Source of the DNA: Pseudomonadota bacterium
GTDB lineage: Bacteria > Pseudomonadota > Gammaproteobacteria > Steroidobacterales > Steroidobacteraceae
Direction: 5' to 3'
Length of the DNA: 33,116 bases
NCBI GenBank assembly: GCA_023391335.1
Contig: JAEWBG010000094.1
Location: 1 to 33,116 of the forward strand
Shown in pieces: positions 1 through 9,097 of the stretch (the stretch's first letter is position 1; each line of letters starts with the position of its first letter). A program made the translations under genes and the position numbers. The notes below the pieces were generated by a model. That model had not been told where the DNA came from, searched no databases, and was given only the letters and a program-made list of their open reading frames with translations.

Positions 1-23
1 GCGCAGCTCTTACAGAGCTGCGC
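1..23 (-). terminator. Hairpin after the SPFH gene, possible terminator
   Basis: A perfect 9-base stem (1-9 with 15-23, GCGCAGCTC / GAGCTGCGC) with a 5-base loop lies 17 bases beyond the stop codon of the minus-strand SPFH gene. The position suits an intrinsic terminator. The expected T-tract on the minus strand would lie outside the window, so this cannot be settled here. Confidence 0.4.
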
Positions 24-40
24 GTCAACGCCAGGAATTA

Positions 41-970
41 TTAGCGAGCGCTGGCAGGGGTGCCTCGCACGACATTGGTCGCAAGCGCAATCATCGAGGA
101 CACATCCGAAAGAGTTGCGGGTACCACCAGCGTGCTCGATGCATCCGTCGCGAGCTTTCCGAACTGACGCACGTATTCTTCGGCAACGCGCAGTTGCATT
201 GCCTCCATACCGCCCTGCCCGCTCAGCGCCTCACCGACGCGGCGCAATCCCTCAGCGGTTGCGGTTGCGACGGCCAAGATGGCTTCCGCTTGGCCTTGCG
301 CTTCATTGATTTGCTGCTGACGCTTCGCCTCGGACTCTTTGATGACGCGCTGCTTCTCGCCCTCGGCTTGATTGATCTTCGCGTCGCGGTCGCCTTCAGA
401 AGTTAGGATTACCGCACGCTTCTCGCGTTCGGCACGCATCTGCTTTTCCATGGCATGCAGCACGTCTTTTGGCGGATTAATATTTTTGATCTCGTAGCGC
501 AGAACTTTCACGCCCCAGCTCGCCGACGCATGATCAAGTTCGCTCACGACATTCGCATTGATCGTAGCCCTGGCTTCGAACGTGCGATCTAGATCGATCT
601 TACCGATCTCGCTTCGCAACGTGGTCTGAGCAAGTTGGATGATTGCGAACCGATAGTTCGTGATGCCATACGTTGCACTGCGCGCATCGAGTACCTGCAA
701 ATATAAAATGCCGTCCACCCCAACTTGGACGTTGTCCTTGGTAATGCAGATTTGCTCTGGGATATCCAACGCTTCTTCTTTGAGCGTGTGCCTGTAAGCG
801 ATGCGCTCGATGAACGGCACCAAGATGTGAAAACCGGCTTGCAGCGTTCGGCTGTACCGGCCGAGATTCTCGACAACGTACGCGCTCTGCTGCGGCACGA
901 CGATCGCCGTCTTCATGATGATGATCAGCGCGAGCACTGCGATTGCAATCACGACATATAACGTTTCCAT
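41..970 (-). CDS. qmcA: SPFH/stomatin-family membrane protein, QmcA-like
   Basis: 309 aa. An N-terminal hydrophobic segment (about residues 4-22) is followed by the SPFH core (VVPQQSAYVVENLGR, then GFHILVPFIERIAYRHTLKE) and an Ala/Glu/Lys/Arg-rich coiled coil at about 180-250 (EKQMRAEREKRAVILTSEGD). This is the order found in QmcA/stomatin proteins, which oligomerise at the inner membrane and form scaffold-like microdomains. E. coli QmcA is linked to membrane protein quality control with FtsH and HtpX; the same role here is inferred. The ATG at 970 is preceded by GGAGA at good spacing. The gene lies 30 bases downstream of an NfeD-like gene, the classic NfeD-SPFH operon pairing. The family call is firm; qmcA rather than another stomatin paralogue is less so. 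Confidence 0.88.
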   Translation of the reverse strand: METLYVVIAIAVLALIIIMKTAIVVPQQSAYVVENLGRYSRTLQAGFHILVPFIERIAYRHTLKEEALDIPEQICITKDNVQVGVDGILYLQVLDARSATYGITNYRFAIIQLAQTTLRSEIGKIDLDRTFEARATINANVVSELDHASASWGVKVLRYEIKNINPPKDVLHAMEKQMRAEREKRAVILTSEGDRDAKINQAEGEKQRVIKESEAKRQQQINEAQGQAEAILAVATATAEGLRRVGEALSGQGGMEAMQLRVAEEYVRQFGKLATDASSTLVVPATLSDVSSMIALATNVVRGTPASAR

Positions 971-1000
971 CTGTTTCTCCTATTTTTGTGACCGGCCCGC

Positions 1001-1435
1001 TCAACCGGCTTTGACGTGTAACGTGAGCCCTTCCACTGAAGCGATCACGGCATCGGTGCCCGCCGGAATGTCCTCGGCATCGACGTTCCGCGCATCCCAC
1101 GTCGTACCCTTGTAGCTAACCCGGCAGGTGTGGCCTGGCGGAAGACGATGCGAAATATGGACCCGATCGCCAAGGCTGAGACGCTCATCCACTTTGCCGA
1201 CGCGTCCACGTGCGAGCTCGTACAAGCGCTTGCGGAACGCGACCATCGTGATGAGAGACAACGCAGCGAATAGCAGCCATTGTGCTGCTTGAGGCAGCGG
1301 GATACCGCCGATGCCAAACAGGCCGACGATGACGGCCGCCGCACCGACAAATACCAGATAGAACTGTGCGTCTATGACGAACATTTCGGCGCTCAGAAGC
1401 AGCGCGCCCAGCACCAGCCAACCCCACCACGGCAT
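1001..1435 (-). CDS. NfeD-like membrane protein (short form)
   Basis: 144 aa from the chosen ATG. Two hydrophobic stretches, around WWGWLVLGALLLSAEMFVI and LVFVGAAAVIVGLFGIGGI, are followed by another (WLLFAALSLITMVAFRKRL) and a C-terminal soluble domain with the OB-fold NfeD pattern (GDRVHISHRLPPGHTCRVSY, then GTTWDARN). This is the short NfeD type, which lacks the N-terminal ClpP-like protease domain. An upstream in-frame GTG at 1444 is possible, but AGGGA touches it directly; the same AGGGA lies 9 bases before the ATG at 1435, so that start is preferred. NfeD proteins partner SPFH proteins encoded next to them, as here. The specific role in this organism is inferred. Confidence 0.85.
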   Translation of the reverse strand: MPWWGWLVLGALLLSAEMFVIDAQFYLVFVGAAAVIVGLFGIGGIPLPQAAQWLLFAALSLITMVAFRKRLYELARGRVGKVDERLSLGDRVHISHRLPPGHTCRVSYKGTTWDARNVDAEDIPAGTDAVIASVEGLTLHVKAG

Positions 1436-1549
1436 TTGCAGCACTCCCTACGTCGAGACGGTAGGCACATATTACCAGCCGGGCAGAAGACCCCCGCTCA
1501 CTTGCCGGCCAGGTGCCGCAATTGACCGGTGATCAGCTGGCGAGTCCCC

Positions 1550-1581
1550 AAAAAAGAAAGCCTCGCGTTTGCGAGGCTTTC
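1550..1581 (-). terminator. Intrinsic terminator of the GH6 gene
   Basis: An 11-base perfect stem (GAAAGCCTCGC 1556-1566 with 1571-1581) has a 4-base loop. On the minus strand it is followed by six T residues (A1550-A1555 on the plus strand). It lies 23 bases beyond the GH6 stop codon, so it should end the cellulase transcript before nfeD. Stem and T-tract are read directly. Confidence 0.92.
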
Positions 1582-1604
1582 TACATTGCCGACCTATTCG
1601 GGCG

Positions 1605-3182
1605 TCACGGCGTCGAGCACTGCTGCCCGTTCAACATGAATAACAACAGTGGGTCGTGCTTCGCGTCGGACTGACGACCATAGAAAGCAAAGCCATCGAA
1701 TCGTTTGGGTGGGATCACGCGGTTCCAGCGTTCGTTGGACGCTTTCACCAACTCACGTCGTTGCCACGTATTGGCCCCCAGCGCTTCGATGACTCTCTCG
1801 TTTTCAGGGAATGCGAATCCAAGCGTCCATCCCCGAACCGGCTGCTTGGTCAGATTTTGAATCGTCACTTGAGAGAGGAATCCGCCGCGCCAGTCTGCGA
1901 GCACGTTGTAGTACACCTTGCATGAAGAGGCAGGCAACGCAGGCTGTGCGAGAGCCACGAGTTCTGCCGCTTGTTCCTTGAACCATGCGCCGGCAGCCGG
2001 ATCAGCAATGCCGCGTTCCGGATCCTCCGGTCCGGCAGTGCCGCGCGTGCATTGGCCATCTGATTCGCCAGGCACCTTCACCCAAAGTTTGGCATCCATC
2101 AATGCGTTGCCTGTATCGGTTGTGGGTCGATCTCCAAGTCCTCGTCCTGGTGGGTTACACCACACTTGTGCATCTGAATAGACGCCCGCCGGCGGTGTCC
2201 AAGGCCCCTGGCCGTTGCGGCTCGTATCAACCACGAAGTGCGCCGAGGTCGCAGGATCCGGCGGATTGACTGCGTTGTCGACGTTGTCGGCATACCATTG
2301 ATCCGTCAACACCCAAGTGTTGAAGTCATTGGGGTTCGCAGGAAAGTACTGGCTCGCGCACCAGTCGAAGTGACCGAGCCGCCAGCCGCCTTCGGCCGGG
2401 TTGGTGCCGTAGTGAATGCATTTCGAAATCCAAGTGCCGAACTTCTCGAGGTGAGAACTCAACTCGTAGTTCGAAACGTTCAAGAAGAAGCCATCGGCCT
2501 TCTGTACGCCCGCCTTCACTAAGCGATCCGCGATGTCGCCAACGCCTAGCCACGCGCTGTGCGTGCCGTCCAAATACACGGCCGTATTCGCGAGGCTCGT
2601 CAATCTATCTACTGCGTAATTGAGTTGTTCGAATCGGCTCGCTGCGGCCGTAGCAGGATCCGCATCAGCGGGCTGGCACCATTCCTTGCTGCCGTTGATG
2701 GTCGTGTAGTGCGGAATGATTCCGAGACCATCCGGCTCTACAAGCACGACAGCCGAAGAGTCACCGATACCGGCAGCAAGCCCGTCAATCCAAGCCTTGT
2801 ACGCTGCAGTATCTTGGGCGCCGCCCGCGGAGTACTGAGCGCAATCGCGAAACGGCACGTTGTACGCGACGATGACGGGGATCTTGTGATCCACAGCTGC
2901 GTCCGCCACCAGCGCAGCAGCCTTCGCTTGTACTTCCGCAGGCGTTCCGCCCGTGAACCACTTTGCGAGCGGATAACCCGCAATCTTCAACGCGTTCTGA
3001 CGATCTTGGCCGCTCAAGTCGTACGACGCATGCGTCACAGCCGAGCTATACCAATCGACATACAAAGCACGATCTGGATTGAGAACATCGTTTGCTGCCG
3101 ATGCCGTTGTGCTCACTGCGAACACGCCTGCCGCGCCTGCAATGCAAGCGAACGCAGCCCCCTTCAGATGATGGATAGCCAT
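1605..3182 (-). CDS. Secreted GH6 cellulase (endoglucanase/cellobiohydrolase) with C-terminal CBM2-like domain
   Basis: 525 aa. A Sec signal peptide ends near residue 29 (FAVSTTASA-A). The GH6 domain shows the family motifs in order: NVPFRDCAQYSAGG (D113), VVLVEPDGLG (D151, the usual proton donor), and WVKVPGESDGQC (D375, the proposed base position). GH6 enzymes cut beta-1,4 bonds in cellulose with inversion. From C421 to C522 there is a cellulose-binding CBM2-like domain with a terminal Cys pair and aromatic residues (CKVYYNVLADWRGGF, GWTLGFAFP, LLLFMLNGQQC). The long Pro/Ser/Thr linker common in such enzymes is almost absent. The ATG at 3182 follows GAGGATC. The gene stands alone with its own terminator. 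A pair of palindromes at 3329-3358 could be an operator. Endo- versus exo-action cannot be told from motifs alone. Confidence 0.93.
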   Translation of the reverse strand: MAIHHLKGAAFACIAGAAGVFAVSTTASAANDVLNPDRALYVDWYSSAVTHASYDLSGQDRQNALKIAGYPLAKWFTGGTPAEVQAKAAALVADAAVDHKIPVIVAYNVPFRDCAQYSAGGAQDTAAYKAWIDGLAAGIGDSSAVVLVEPDGLGIIPHYTTINGSKEWCQPADADPATAAASRFEQLNYAVDRLTSLANTAVYLDGTHSAWLGVGDIADRLVKAGVQKADGFFLNVSNYELSSHLEKFGTWISKCIHYGTNPAEGGWRLGHFDWCASQYFPANPNDFNTWVLTDQWYADNVDNAVNPPDPATSAHFVVDTSRNGQGPWTPPAGVYSDAQVWCNPPGRGLGDRPTTDTGNALMDAKLWVKVPGESDGQCTRGTAGPEDPERGIADPAAGAWFKEQAAELVALAQPALPASSCKVYYNVLADWRGGFLSQVTIQNLTKQPVRGWTLGFAFPENERVIEALGANTWQRRELVKASNERWNRVIPPKRFDGFAFYGRQSDAKHDPLLLFMLNGQQCSTP

Positions 3183-3328
3183 ACCCGATCCTCGAGTTAG
3201 TTAGTGATGGAGTGAACGACGCGAGTGACGAATCGTGCGACCTCGTTCCCCCATATCGCACGTGTCCAGCGCTGTCACGGCGAGTCTAGTGGCAACGCGG
3301 TGGTTCAGCCAAGAGTCGGTTTTCACGC

Positions 3329-3358
3329 ACGCATTGCGTGGTTGAGAACGCAATGCGT
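3329..3358. promoter_or_regulatory. Paired 11-base palindromes between jetD and the GH6 gene
   Basis: ACGCATTGCGT (3329-3339) and ACGCAATGCGT (3348-3358) are perfect reverse complements separated by 8 bases. Each copy is also nearly self-palindromic (ACGCA-W-TGCGT), so the site reads as two operator half-units with centres 19 bases apart. It lies 147 bases before the GH6 start codon and 17 bases after the jetD stop codon. It may be an operator for the cellulase gene or the 3' hairpin of the Wadjet transcript. No T-tract follows on the minus strand, which argues against a plain intrinsic terminator. Confidence 0.5.
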
Positions 3359-3374
3359 CGCATGGGCAATCGTG

Positions 3375-4511
3375 CTACGGAATCTCGATGGCTTCTTGAT
3401 CGACGAAGCCGTGCGCACGAATGGTAGGCAACAGAATTTCATCCGCGTACGTGTCGCCCGTTACAACCGGATCGGTCTGCTCTCTCGACTCAAGCGTCTG
3501 CGAATGCTGCTGATGTGCCAACGGTAGCATCCACTCGTAACCGGATTTCCAGCTCTCCATGTTTGCGAATCGCGCGCGCAAAGATTTCAAGATCTGCATG
3601 CCCGCGAAATCCAAGTCACCCCAGAACGCGCTCCGCAGTTCTGCCTCGCATTCTCTAAACCACCAGCGCTGGAACTCATCGATGAGCGACGACGCACCCG
3701 GCCCAGCAAAATGCAGCGTCGCGCCGTCGCGCGCGCGGATGCGAGCGGCGGAGCTACGAAATCCCGAGGCGTAAACGAATGCGAGCCGCTGCAGCTGCGG
3801 GTGTTGACTGCGAATCGCCGCGGCATACGTGTCCTGATTTTCGATGAACAGCACACCCGCGTATGCGGAAGGCAAGTAGACCGAGACGACGATCGGCCGC
3901 TCGCGAATCTCCAAGTGCGGGAACAACGCCGCGATGAAGTCAGCTCGTTTGTCGAGGAGTTTCGAGTCGCCCCAGAATACTCGCGCACTTAATTGTCGCA
4001 GCGTGATCGGACCGTTGATGTCATGGATGCTGGCGAGCGCGGCGACGATCTCGCGTGGAGTTCGCCCTGGCACATCCATGCGTCGAAATTTCAGAAGCTC
4101 TAAGCCGTGAGGAAATTGAAGTTCATACTCACGTACCGCGTCACGCCAATCGTGCATGAGACGACTTGCAGGCTCGCGTTGCAACCATTGCCTAAGGATT
4201 GATTCGCTGGCCGCCGGAAATGCGAGCTTGGCGTTCACCCACTCGGGATCGTACAAGCTGCGCTTGCCTGGTTTGAGTTTGAGCAGCCCGCACTCAGCAA
4301 GCGATTTCACCAGCAGCCACGCATCGTCGGCTTGCGAATCACCGGATGCCAACGACGGCAGAACGCGCGCGACTGGAATGAAAACATCGAGAGTGCGCTC
4401 GTTGCCGCTCTGCTTATCGAACCGATCCACGACCGCATGCAGCATCGCGGTGATCTCGGGTTCGTCGATGAGCCAGGGAGGCGGCGCAGTTGTGCTCGAG
4501 AGATCTGACAT
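3375..4511 (-). CDS. jetD: Wadjet nuclease subunit JetD
   Basis: 378 aa. The C-terminal half carries the JetD/DUF2220 pattern, related to the Toprim part of topoisomerase VI subunit A: RVFWGDSKLLDKR (178-189), FIENQDTY (E224), GFRSSAARI, FWGDLDFAG with acidic D299 and D301, and a terminal VDQEAI (E373). The N-terminal half (1-150) looks like a winged-helix DNA-binding region and does not match the DUF3322 pattern I associate with type I Wadjet. In studied systems JetD is the nuclease that cuts plasmid DNA after the JetABC motor has extruded loops around a small circle. It is last in the operon and separated from jetC by 286 bases of repeat. The ATG at 4511 has no strong Shine-Dalgarno. Confidence 0.9.
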   Translation of the reverse strand: MSDLSSTTAPPPWLIDEPEITAMLHAVVDRFDKQSGNERTLDVFIPVARVLPSLASGDSQADDAWLLVKSLAECGLLKLKPGKRSLYDPEWVNAKLAFPAASESILRQWLQREPASRLMHDWRDAVREYELQFPHGLELLKFRRMDVPGRTPREIVAALASIHDINGPITLRQLSARVFWGDSKLLDKRADFIAALFPHLEIRERPIVVSVYLPSAYAGVLFIENQDTYAAAIRSQHPQLQRLAFVYASGFRSSAARIRARDGATLHFAGPGASSLIDEFQRWWFRECEAELRSAFWGDLDFAGMQILKSLRARFANMESWKSGYEWMLPLAHQQHSQTLESREQTDPVVTGDTYADEILLPTIRAHGFVDQEAIEIP

Positions 4512-4555
4512 GCGTTACCGATTACGCCCTCTCATCAACCCTCCCTCGTAGACGG

Positions 4556-4800
4556 ATGAGGGAGACGTCTCGTTGGCCATTTCCCGAATCCAGCTCACGA
4601 TCGCGAACGACGACTCAATGGGGACTCCGCATCCCCGAACCGCGATCCCCGAACCATGAACCACGATTCCCGAGCCCCCTCTCCCGCGCTTCGCGCGACC
4701 TCCCCCGCAAGGGGGGAGGTATCTCCAATGTCCTCGCTTCCCGGTTCTCTGTCCCCGTTCCCCGTTCCCCGTCTTCCTATCCGCCAGTCCGTAGTCCCTA
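4556..4800. repeat. Degenerate heptamer arrays filling the jetC-jetD gap
   Basis: Read on the minus strand, about 75 bases starting inside the jetC stop region fall into degenerate 7-base words around ACGGGGA, three nearly identical in a row at about 4751-4771. A core follows with a strong hairpin (CCTCCCCC 4699-4706 with GGGGGAGG 4712-4719), then a second 7-base array with words such as GGTTCGG and GGGGATC (about 4620-4670). Both arrays are G-rich on the same strand, so this copy is not a simple palindrome, unlike the others in the window. The jetC stop codon TAG lies inside the first array. A 96-codon ORF across this DNA is not considered a gene. Confidence 0.8.
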
Positions 4801-7800
4801 GTCACTACTCACCACGTCCTCCATGAAATCTAGCTCCGCTTGCTGATGCACGGTGCGGCGATGACGCGCCCACAGCTCTGCGATGCGCGGTTGGTTGCAC
4901 TGCTTGCGATCGACGAGCACGCGCGTCTGCAACTGTCCGCGCGGCGCACTGGGCACTTTCGCGAACACGAACTCATTGCTGATCAGATCCATGAATGGAC
5001 CGCACTTGCTCGTCGGCATGATGAACACGAGCTGCAGCCCGAGTGTGCTGGTCAAATAATTGATGACCTCGCGCGAGCGCGTTTCGTCCATCTTCGAGAA
5101 CGCCTCGTCGACCAACACCATGCGCAGATGGTTCGTCCCCTCACCATATCGCAATGCCGATGTGATGCTGGCGGCGCGAATGATGTACGCGGGCGTTTCG
5201 AGCTGACCGCCGCTTCCCGTGCCGTATTCCGAAAGTGCAATGGGCGGCTTACCTTCGACCTCCTTGTAGATTTCGTACCGATGATAGTTTCGGTAATCGG
5301 CAATGCGTTCCAGCTCGCGCAATGACTTCTGTTCATCATCGCCCAGCAAAAGGTCCATCAACGCATCACGCACTTGGGCAGATTTCGGCGAGAGCTTCGC
5401 ATCGAACAGCGATGCTTCCTCGCCAACGCCAGGCGCCTTGACGACCTCTTCGAAGAAGCGCGCGTATTCGCGGTATTCCGGGACCCAAGCCTGATCGAAG
5501 CGGAAGCGCTCGCGATCCGAGCCGAAGCGATGATTCACCAGTTCGCGATTGAGCAAGTCGAGTCGCATCTTGCCGTCTTGAATCGACTGATGAATCTCCT
5601 GGCACAAGTGCGAAACGAATGCGTTGTTGAAACTGGTTTTGAGCTGTTTCAGATTCTCGTGCTTCTCGACCAGCACATTGTTCTTGAGGATGTTGTAGAC
5701 GCGATCGATTTCGCGGCGCAATTCTCCGATGCGCGCGAACAATGCCGAGTCGTATTCGCCGCCGAACGCAGCGTATGTCACCGCGTCGACTGGACGGCAC
5801 TTCTGATTGTGCGATTGCAGCGCATGGTCCAGCGCGCGTTCAGCCGTCCGCAGTCGAGTATCGATCTCGACACGTGCCACTTCATACTTTTCGGCGTTGA
5901 GCGACTTCGACTCTTCGTCCGCGTATCGCCAGCGCGATTCAAGATCGAACTCTGGCCATTCAGCGTGCACGGCTCTCAGTGCATCTTCGGCCTTCACCAT
6001 CGCATCCTGTGCTGCGTCCTTTGCAAGTGCGCTGCGTTCAATCGCGGCTTTGATATTCGCTAGCTTATTCTGCAGCTCGCCTTCGCGTCGCGCGAGCTTG
6101 CGCTCTTCCTCGCGCATGCGTTCTTCGTCTTCGCGCAATTGCTTTAGTTGCGCATCCAGCGATTCGTACTCGCTTACGTCGAGTCGCGCCAGCAGCGCAG
6201 CGATACGCTGCGACTCTCGATGCAACCCGATGACGGCGGCCAGCGAATCCGCATAGGTCAGCGCAGAGAGACTGTCGATTGCCTCCATCAATCGCGTCAT
6301 TTCTTGTAGCCGAGTGTTGGCCTCTTGGCGATCCGCGTGCAGCTTTTCCAACTCCACACGCTTCGCGTGCAAAGCGCGCTCGCGCGCCCCGGCGCCGAAC
6401 ACCAACTCGGCATCAGGTACATCGCACCGGAACATTGCGTAGCCGCCGGAGCCCATCCCATCCGCAGTCACGCCACGAGGGGTATTGCGAAGTTCCTCGG
6501 CGCTTTCGACGCGGACGACGTTCCCATAGTTCGCGATTAAGAATGCCTGCGCGACGGCGTGCGTGAACTTCAAGACATGCACGATGGACTCGGGTGCAGG
6601 CTTCAGCTTGGCCGCATCGCGCAGTGCCTTGGCGCCTTGGATGACACGAGCTCGATTGTCGCGGCCCGCAAGCCCACGCACGATGCGAATCGCCTGCGCT
6701 TCGAATTGTTCATCGACGATGATGCCGAAGCGCGCGCCGCCGATGTATCCCTCTATCGCGGATTGCCAACGCGCATCGACGACTTCGATGTGGTCGCACA
6801 GCACTCGCGCATCCGCATGCGGCAGCTGCGAGCGGATCGCAGCCAGCGCTCGCTCAACGTACTGCGGATATACGGCTTGCTTCGACTCCAAGCGCGCGAT
6901 TTCCTGCTGCTTCTGCTGAGCCTGGTTCGAGAGCTGGTCGTATCGATTCCGACGTTGCAGCAACGCCAGATTCGCAATGTCGCGACGACTCTCCGCCTCT
7001 CCTTCCCGCTTCTTCCAATACGCGTGGAGTGCTACGTGAGCTCGCTGCGCCGCGCGCGCGTGGTCGAGATGCGATTCGAGCATCGCAATGTCGTTCGTGA
7101 GATCCCGTTGCAACAGGCGCGGCAAATCGAGATCGCCAGCCGTCTCTGCCTCGCGTGCGTCGCGCACGTAGCGACGGGCGACCATGTCCGTAACCGCAGG
7201 AAGTTCGACGGCCAACGATGGCAGAGCAAGCAACTCGCTTAGGGCACGTACCGACTTTACGTTGGTCTGCAACTGTTGATCTTGCCGCAAGAGATCGGCC
7301 ACGCCTTGCCGGACCTTGTCATCGAGTACGCGCTGTTCGCTCTCCAACGCGTCCTTTTGTTTGAGCGCGGCGATGCCTTGGCGCTGCGCTTCGAGACTCA
7401 CCAGCAACGCGTGAGCGTGCGAGCGCCGCTGCTCCGCCAGCTGCAATTCAGCAGCGTTCTGCTGAATCTCGCGCGAGATGGCTTCGCGGGTATCGACTTC
7501 TTTCAGATACGCAGACTGATGCTCGTGATAGACAGCACGCGAACGCGCGTAGTTGAGCGTCTGCAACTCAATCCAGCTTTCGAGATAGGTTTGCGAGTGA
7601 TGCCCGGCTTGTTCGAGGAGTGCCGCACTTTCTTTGAGGTTGTGAGCCTCTCGTTCCATCGAATGGATCGTCTTGAGCTGGCTCGACACGGAGCGAATCG
7701 CCTCACCTAGATCCTTGCGTTCGAGCACTTCATCGGCAACGAATTGGTTGATGCTGCTGACCGGCTTGTACGCCATGAAACGCGAAAACGCTCGCGCTGC

Positions 7801-8424
7801 CGCCATTGCCTCCCGCTCTGAAACGGAGTCGCGCTTGCCGCGCAACGCTCCATAGAGGCGACGCAGATAGGCTCGCTTCTGGTCGTAGCGCTCCACGATC
7901 TTCTTGCCATGCTTTTGAATCAGCTTCTGCTGAATCTCATCGAGCAGCACAACGTTCTTTTTCTGAATGAATGCGTTCTCATCGAGCTCCGCGCCCTGAA
8001 GAATAAAGAACGTAGTCTCGTCCTCGCGTGCGATCGGCAGCTTGCCGGACTGATCGAGCGAAGCTCGAACCGCCACCACGGCTGTAAACGGCTCCGCGGT
8101 TTCGTCCTTCGTGGGATGAAACACCGCGGCGATGTAGCCGTCGGTCGGATCCACGCGTGCGTAGCTCCCATCGTCACATCCGAGAACGTATGAGGCTAAG
8201 GTGCGGACGCGCTTGCCGCCGCGACCGCGTTGCGTGCTCTCGTCTTGACCCGGGTTGTAATGGAACAGCGTTTCGTGGGCGGCCGTCATCACGGTTTGAA
8301 TCGCATCGGCCGCCGTGGTTTTGCCCGAACCGTTGGCGCCGGAAAACAAGCACACGGGACCGAAGTCGAATGCGCCGTTCGGCACATTGCCCCAGTTCAC
8401 AAACACGAACCGCTTAAGAAACAT
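4798..8424 (-). CDS. jetC: Wadjet SMC-like ATPase JetC
   Basis: 1208 aa from the preferred start. Walker A is GANGSGKT (residues 29-36). Long charged coiled coils flank a central hinge-like region (ARWQSAIEGYIGGARFGI to DGMGSGGYAMFR). The ATPase signature GTGSGGQLETP lies near 1068 and Walker B MVLVDEAFSKMDE near 1102, with the D-loop. The layout matches MukB/SMC-like JetC, whose dimers hydrolyse ATP to extrude DNA loops. An ORF start 39 bases further upstream exists, but the ATG at 8424 has GGAGAG at good spacing and leaves only an 11-base overlap with jetB, so it is chosen. Catalytic motifs are intact. The last codons and the stop lie in a heptamer repeat array. Confidence 0.94.
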   Translation of the reverse strand: MFLKRFVFVNWGNVPNGAFDFGPVCLFSGANGSGKTTAADAIQTVMTAAHETLFHYNPGQDESTQRGRGGKRVRTLASYVLGCDDGSYARVDPTDGYIAAVFHPTKDETAEPFTAVVAVRASLDQSGKLPIAREDETTFFILQGAELDENAFIQKKNVVLLDEIQQKLIQKHGKKIVERYDQKRAYLRRLYGALRGKRDSVSEREAMAAARAFSRFMAYKPVSSINQFVADEVLERKDLGEAIRSVSSQLKTIHSMEREAHNLKESAALLEQAGHHSQTYLESWIELQTLNYARSRAVYHEHQSAYLKEVDTREAISREIQQNAAELQLAEQRRSHAHALLVSLEAQRQGIAALKQKDALESEQRVLDDKVRQGVADLLRQDQQLQTNVKSVRALSELLALPSLAVELPAVTDMVARRYVRDAREAETAGDLDLPRLLQRDLTNDIAMLESHLDHARAAQRAHVALHAYWKKREGEAESRRDIANLALLQRRNRYDQLSNQAQQKQQEIARLESKQAVYPQYVERALAAIRSQLPHADARVLCDHIEVVDARWQSAIEGYIGGARFGIIVDEQFEAQAIRIVRGLAGRDNRARVIQGAKALRDAAKLKPAPESIVHVLKFTHAVAQAFLIANYGNVVRVESAEELRNTPRGVTADGMGSGGYAMFRCDVPDAELVFGAGARERALHAKRVELEKLHADRQEANTRLQEMTRLMEAIDSLSALTYADSLAAVIGLHRESQRIAALLARLDVSEYESLDAQLKQLREDEERMREEERKLARREGELQNKLANIKAAIERSALAKDAAQDAMVKAEDALRAVHAEWPEFDLESRWRYADEESKSLNAEKYEVARVEIDTRLRTAERALDHALQSHNQKCRPVDAVTYAAFGGEYDSALFARIGELRREIDRVYNILKNNVLVEKHENLKQLKTSFNNAFVSHLCQEIHQSIQDGKMRLDLLNRELVNHRFGSDRERFRFDQAWVPEYREYARFFEEVVKAPGVGEEASLFDAKLSPKSAQVRDALMDLLLGDDEQKSLRELERIADYRNYHRYEIYKEVEGKPPIALSEYGTGSGGQLETPAYIIRAASITSALRYGEGTNHLRMVLVDEAFSKMDETRSREVINYLTSTLGLQLVFIMPTSKCGPFMDLISNEFVFAKVPSAPRGQLQTRVLVDRKQCNQPRIAELWARHRRTVHQQAELDFMEDVVSSD

Positions 8425-9097
8425 TCGCGCTCTCCGCCTCAGACCGATCGGCAGGCGCGGCACCCTGGAGGGACACGTTCAACGCATCGATCGCGCTCTG
8501 GCCCACGAATTCGACGATCATGGGATGGATTCGCAGCCAGGCTTCGGAATGATCCAAGTCTTCTTCGCTGCGATAGTCGATGAGCCGCAACTGCTTCAGC
8601 CGCTGAAACACACGCCGACGCTCCAGCATCTTTTCCGGCAAGGATCGATTGAGCCAGTTCTTCATCGCCAGGCTGATCGCCTCGAGCGGCTCGGTCGCAA
8701 ACCCACGTTCATCCAATTTTCCCTCGCGAACCGCTTTGTCGTATTGCGCGCGCAAGACAAGCATGAGCGCGACTTCAGCCTGGCTCGGCCGCGCCCGCAA
8801 GCTGCCGCCAAAGGCGTGCTCTTCGGCTTTATCCATCCCGGGCGTACTGCTGCCGGGCGGATAAACTCGCACATATTCGAAGCGCCGATCGTGGTGCAAC
8901 GCCAGCCCGTATAAATCGAGCGCCTCGGACATCACCTCTTCGATGCGCACGAAGCGATCGTAAAGCTCGCGTTCGGTTTGCGATTCATCGCGCGCGAGCA
9001 CACCGTAGTTGAGCAAACGGATGGCCAGTTCGCGAAATTCCTCGATCGTGACATTCGCGGATTCGAGCCGATCTTCGATGTATTCGCGTAGATTCAT
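8414..9097 (-). CDS. jetB: Wadjet MukE-like subunit JetB (DUF4194-like)
   Basis: 227 aa, acidic, without signal peptide or membrane segment. Helical and winged-helix-like stretches (FRELAIRLLNYGVLARDES, EVALMLVLRAQYDKAVREGK, RRRVFQRLKQLRLIDYRSEE) suit the MukE-like DUF4194 proteins of Wadjet, which bind the kleisin JetA and regulate DNA loading of the JetC motor. The start ATG overlaps the jetA stop by 4 bases (ATGA) and its stop overlaps jetC by 11 bases, so translation is probably coupled. Assignment rests as much on position between jetA and jetC as on sequence. Confidence 0.86.
   Translation of the reverse strand: MNLREYIEDRLESANVTIEEFRELAIRLLNYGVLARDESQTERELYDRFVRIEEVMSEALDLYGLALHHDRRFEYVRVYPPGSSTPGMDKAEEHAFGGSLRARPSQAEVALMLVLRAQYDKAVREGKLDERGFATEPLEAISLAMKNWLNRSLPEKMLERRRVFQRLKQLRLIDYRSEEDLDHSEAWLRIHPMIVEFVGQSAIDALNVSLQGAAPADRSEAESANVS

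Noticed and set aside
4515..4805. A 96-codon minus-strand ORF in the jetC-jetD gap
   Set aside because: It is read through the heptamer arrays and GC-rich hairpin; its Gly/Arg-rich product follows the repeat words, it overlaps both neighbours' ends and has no family motif or clear ribosome-binding site.
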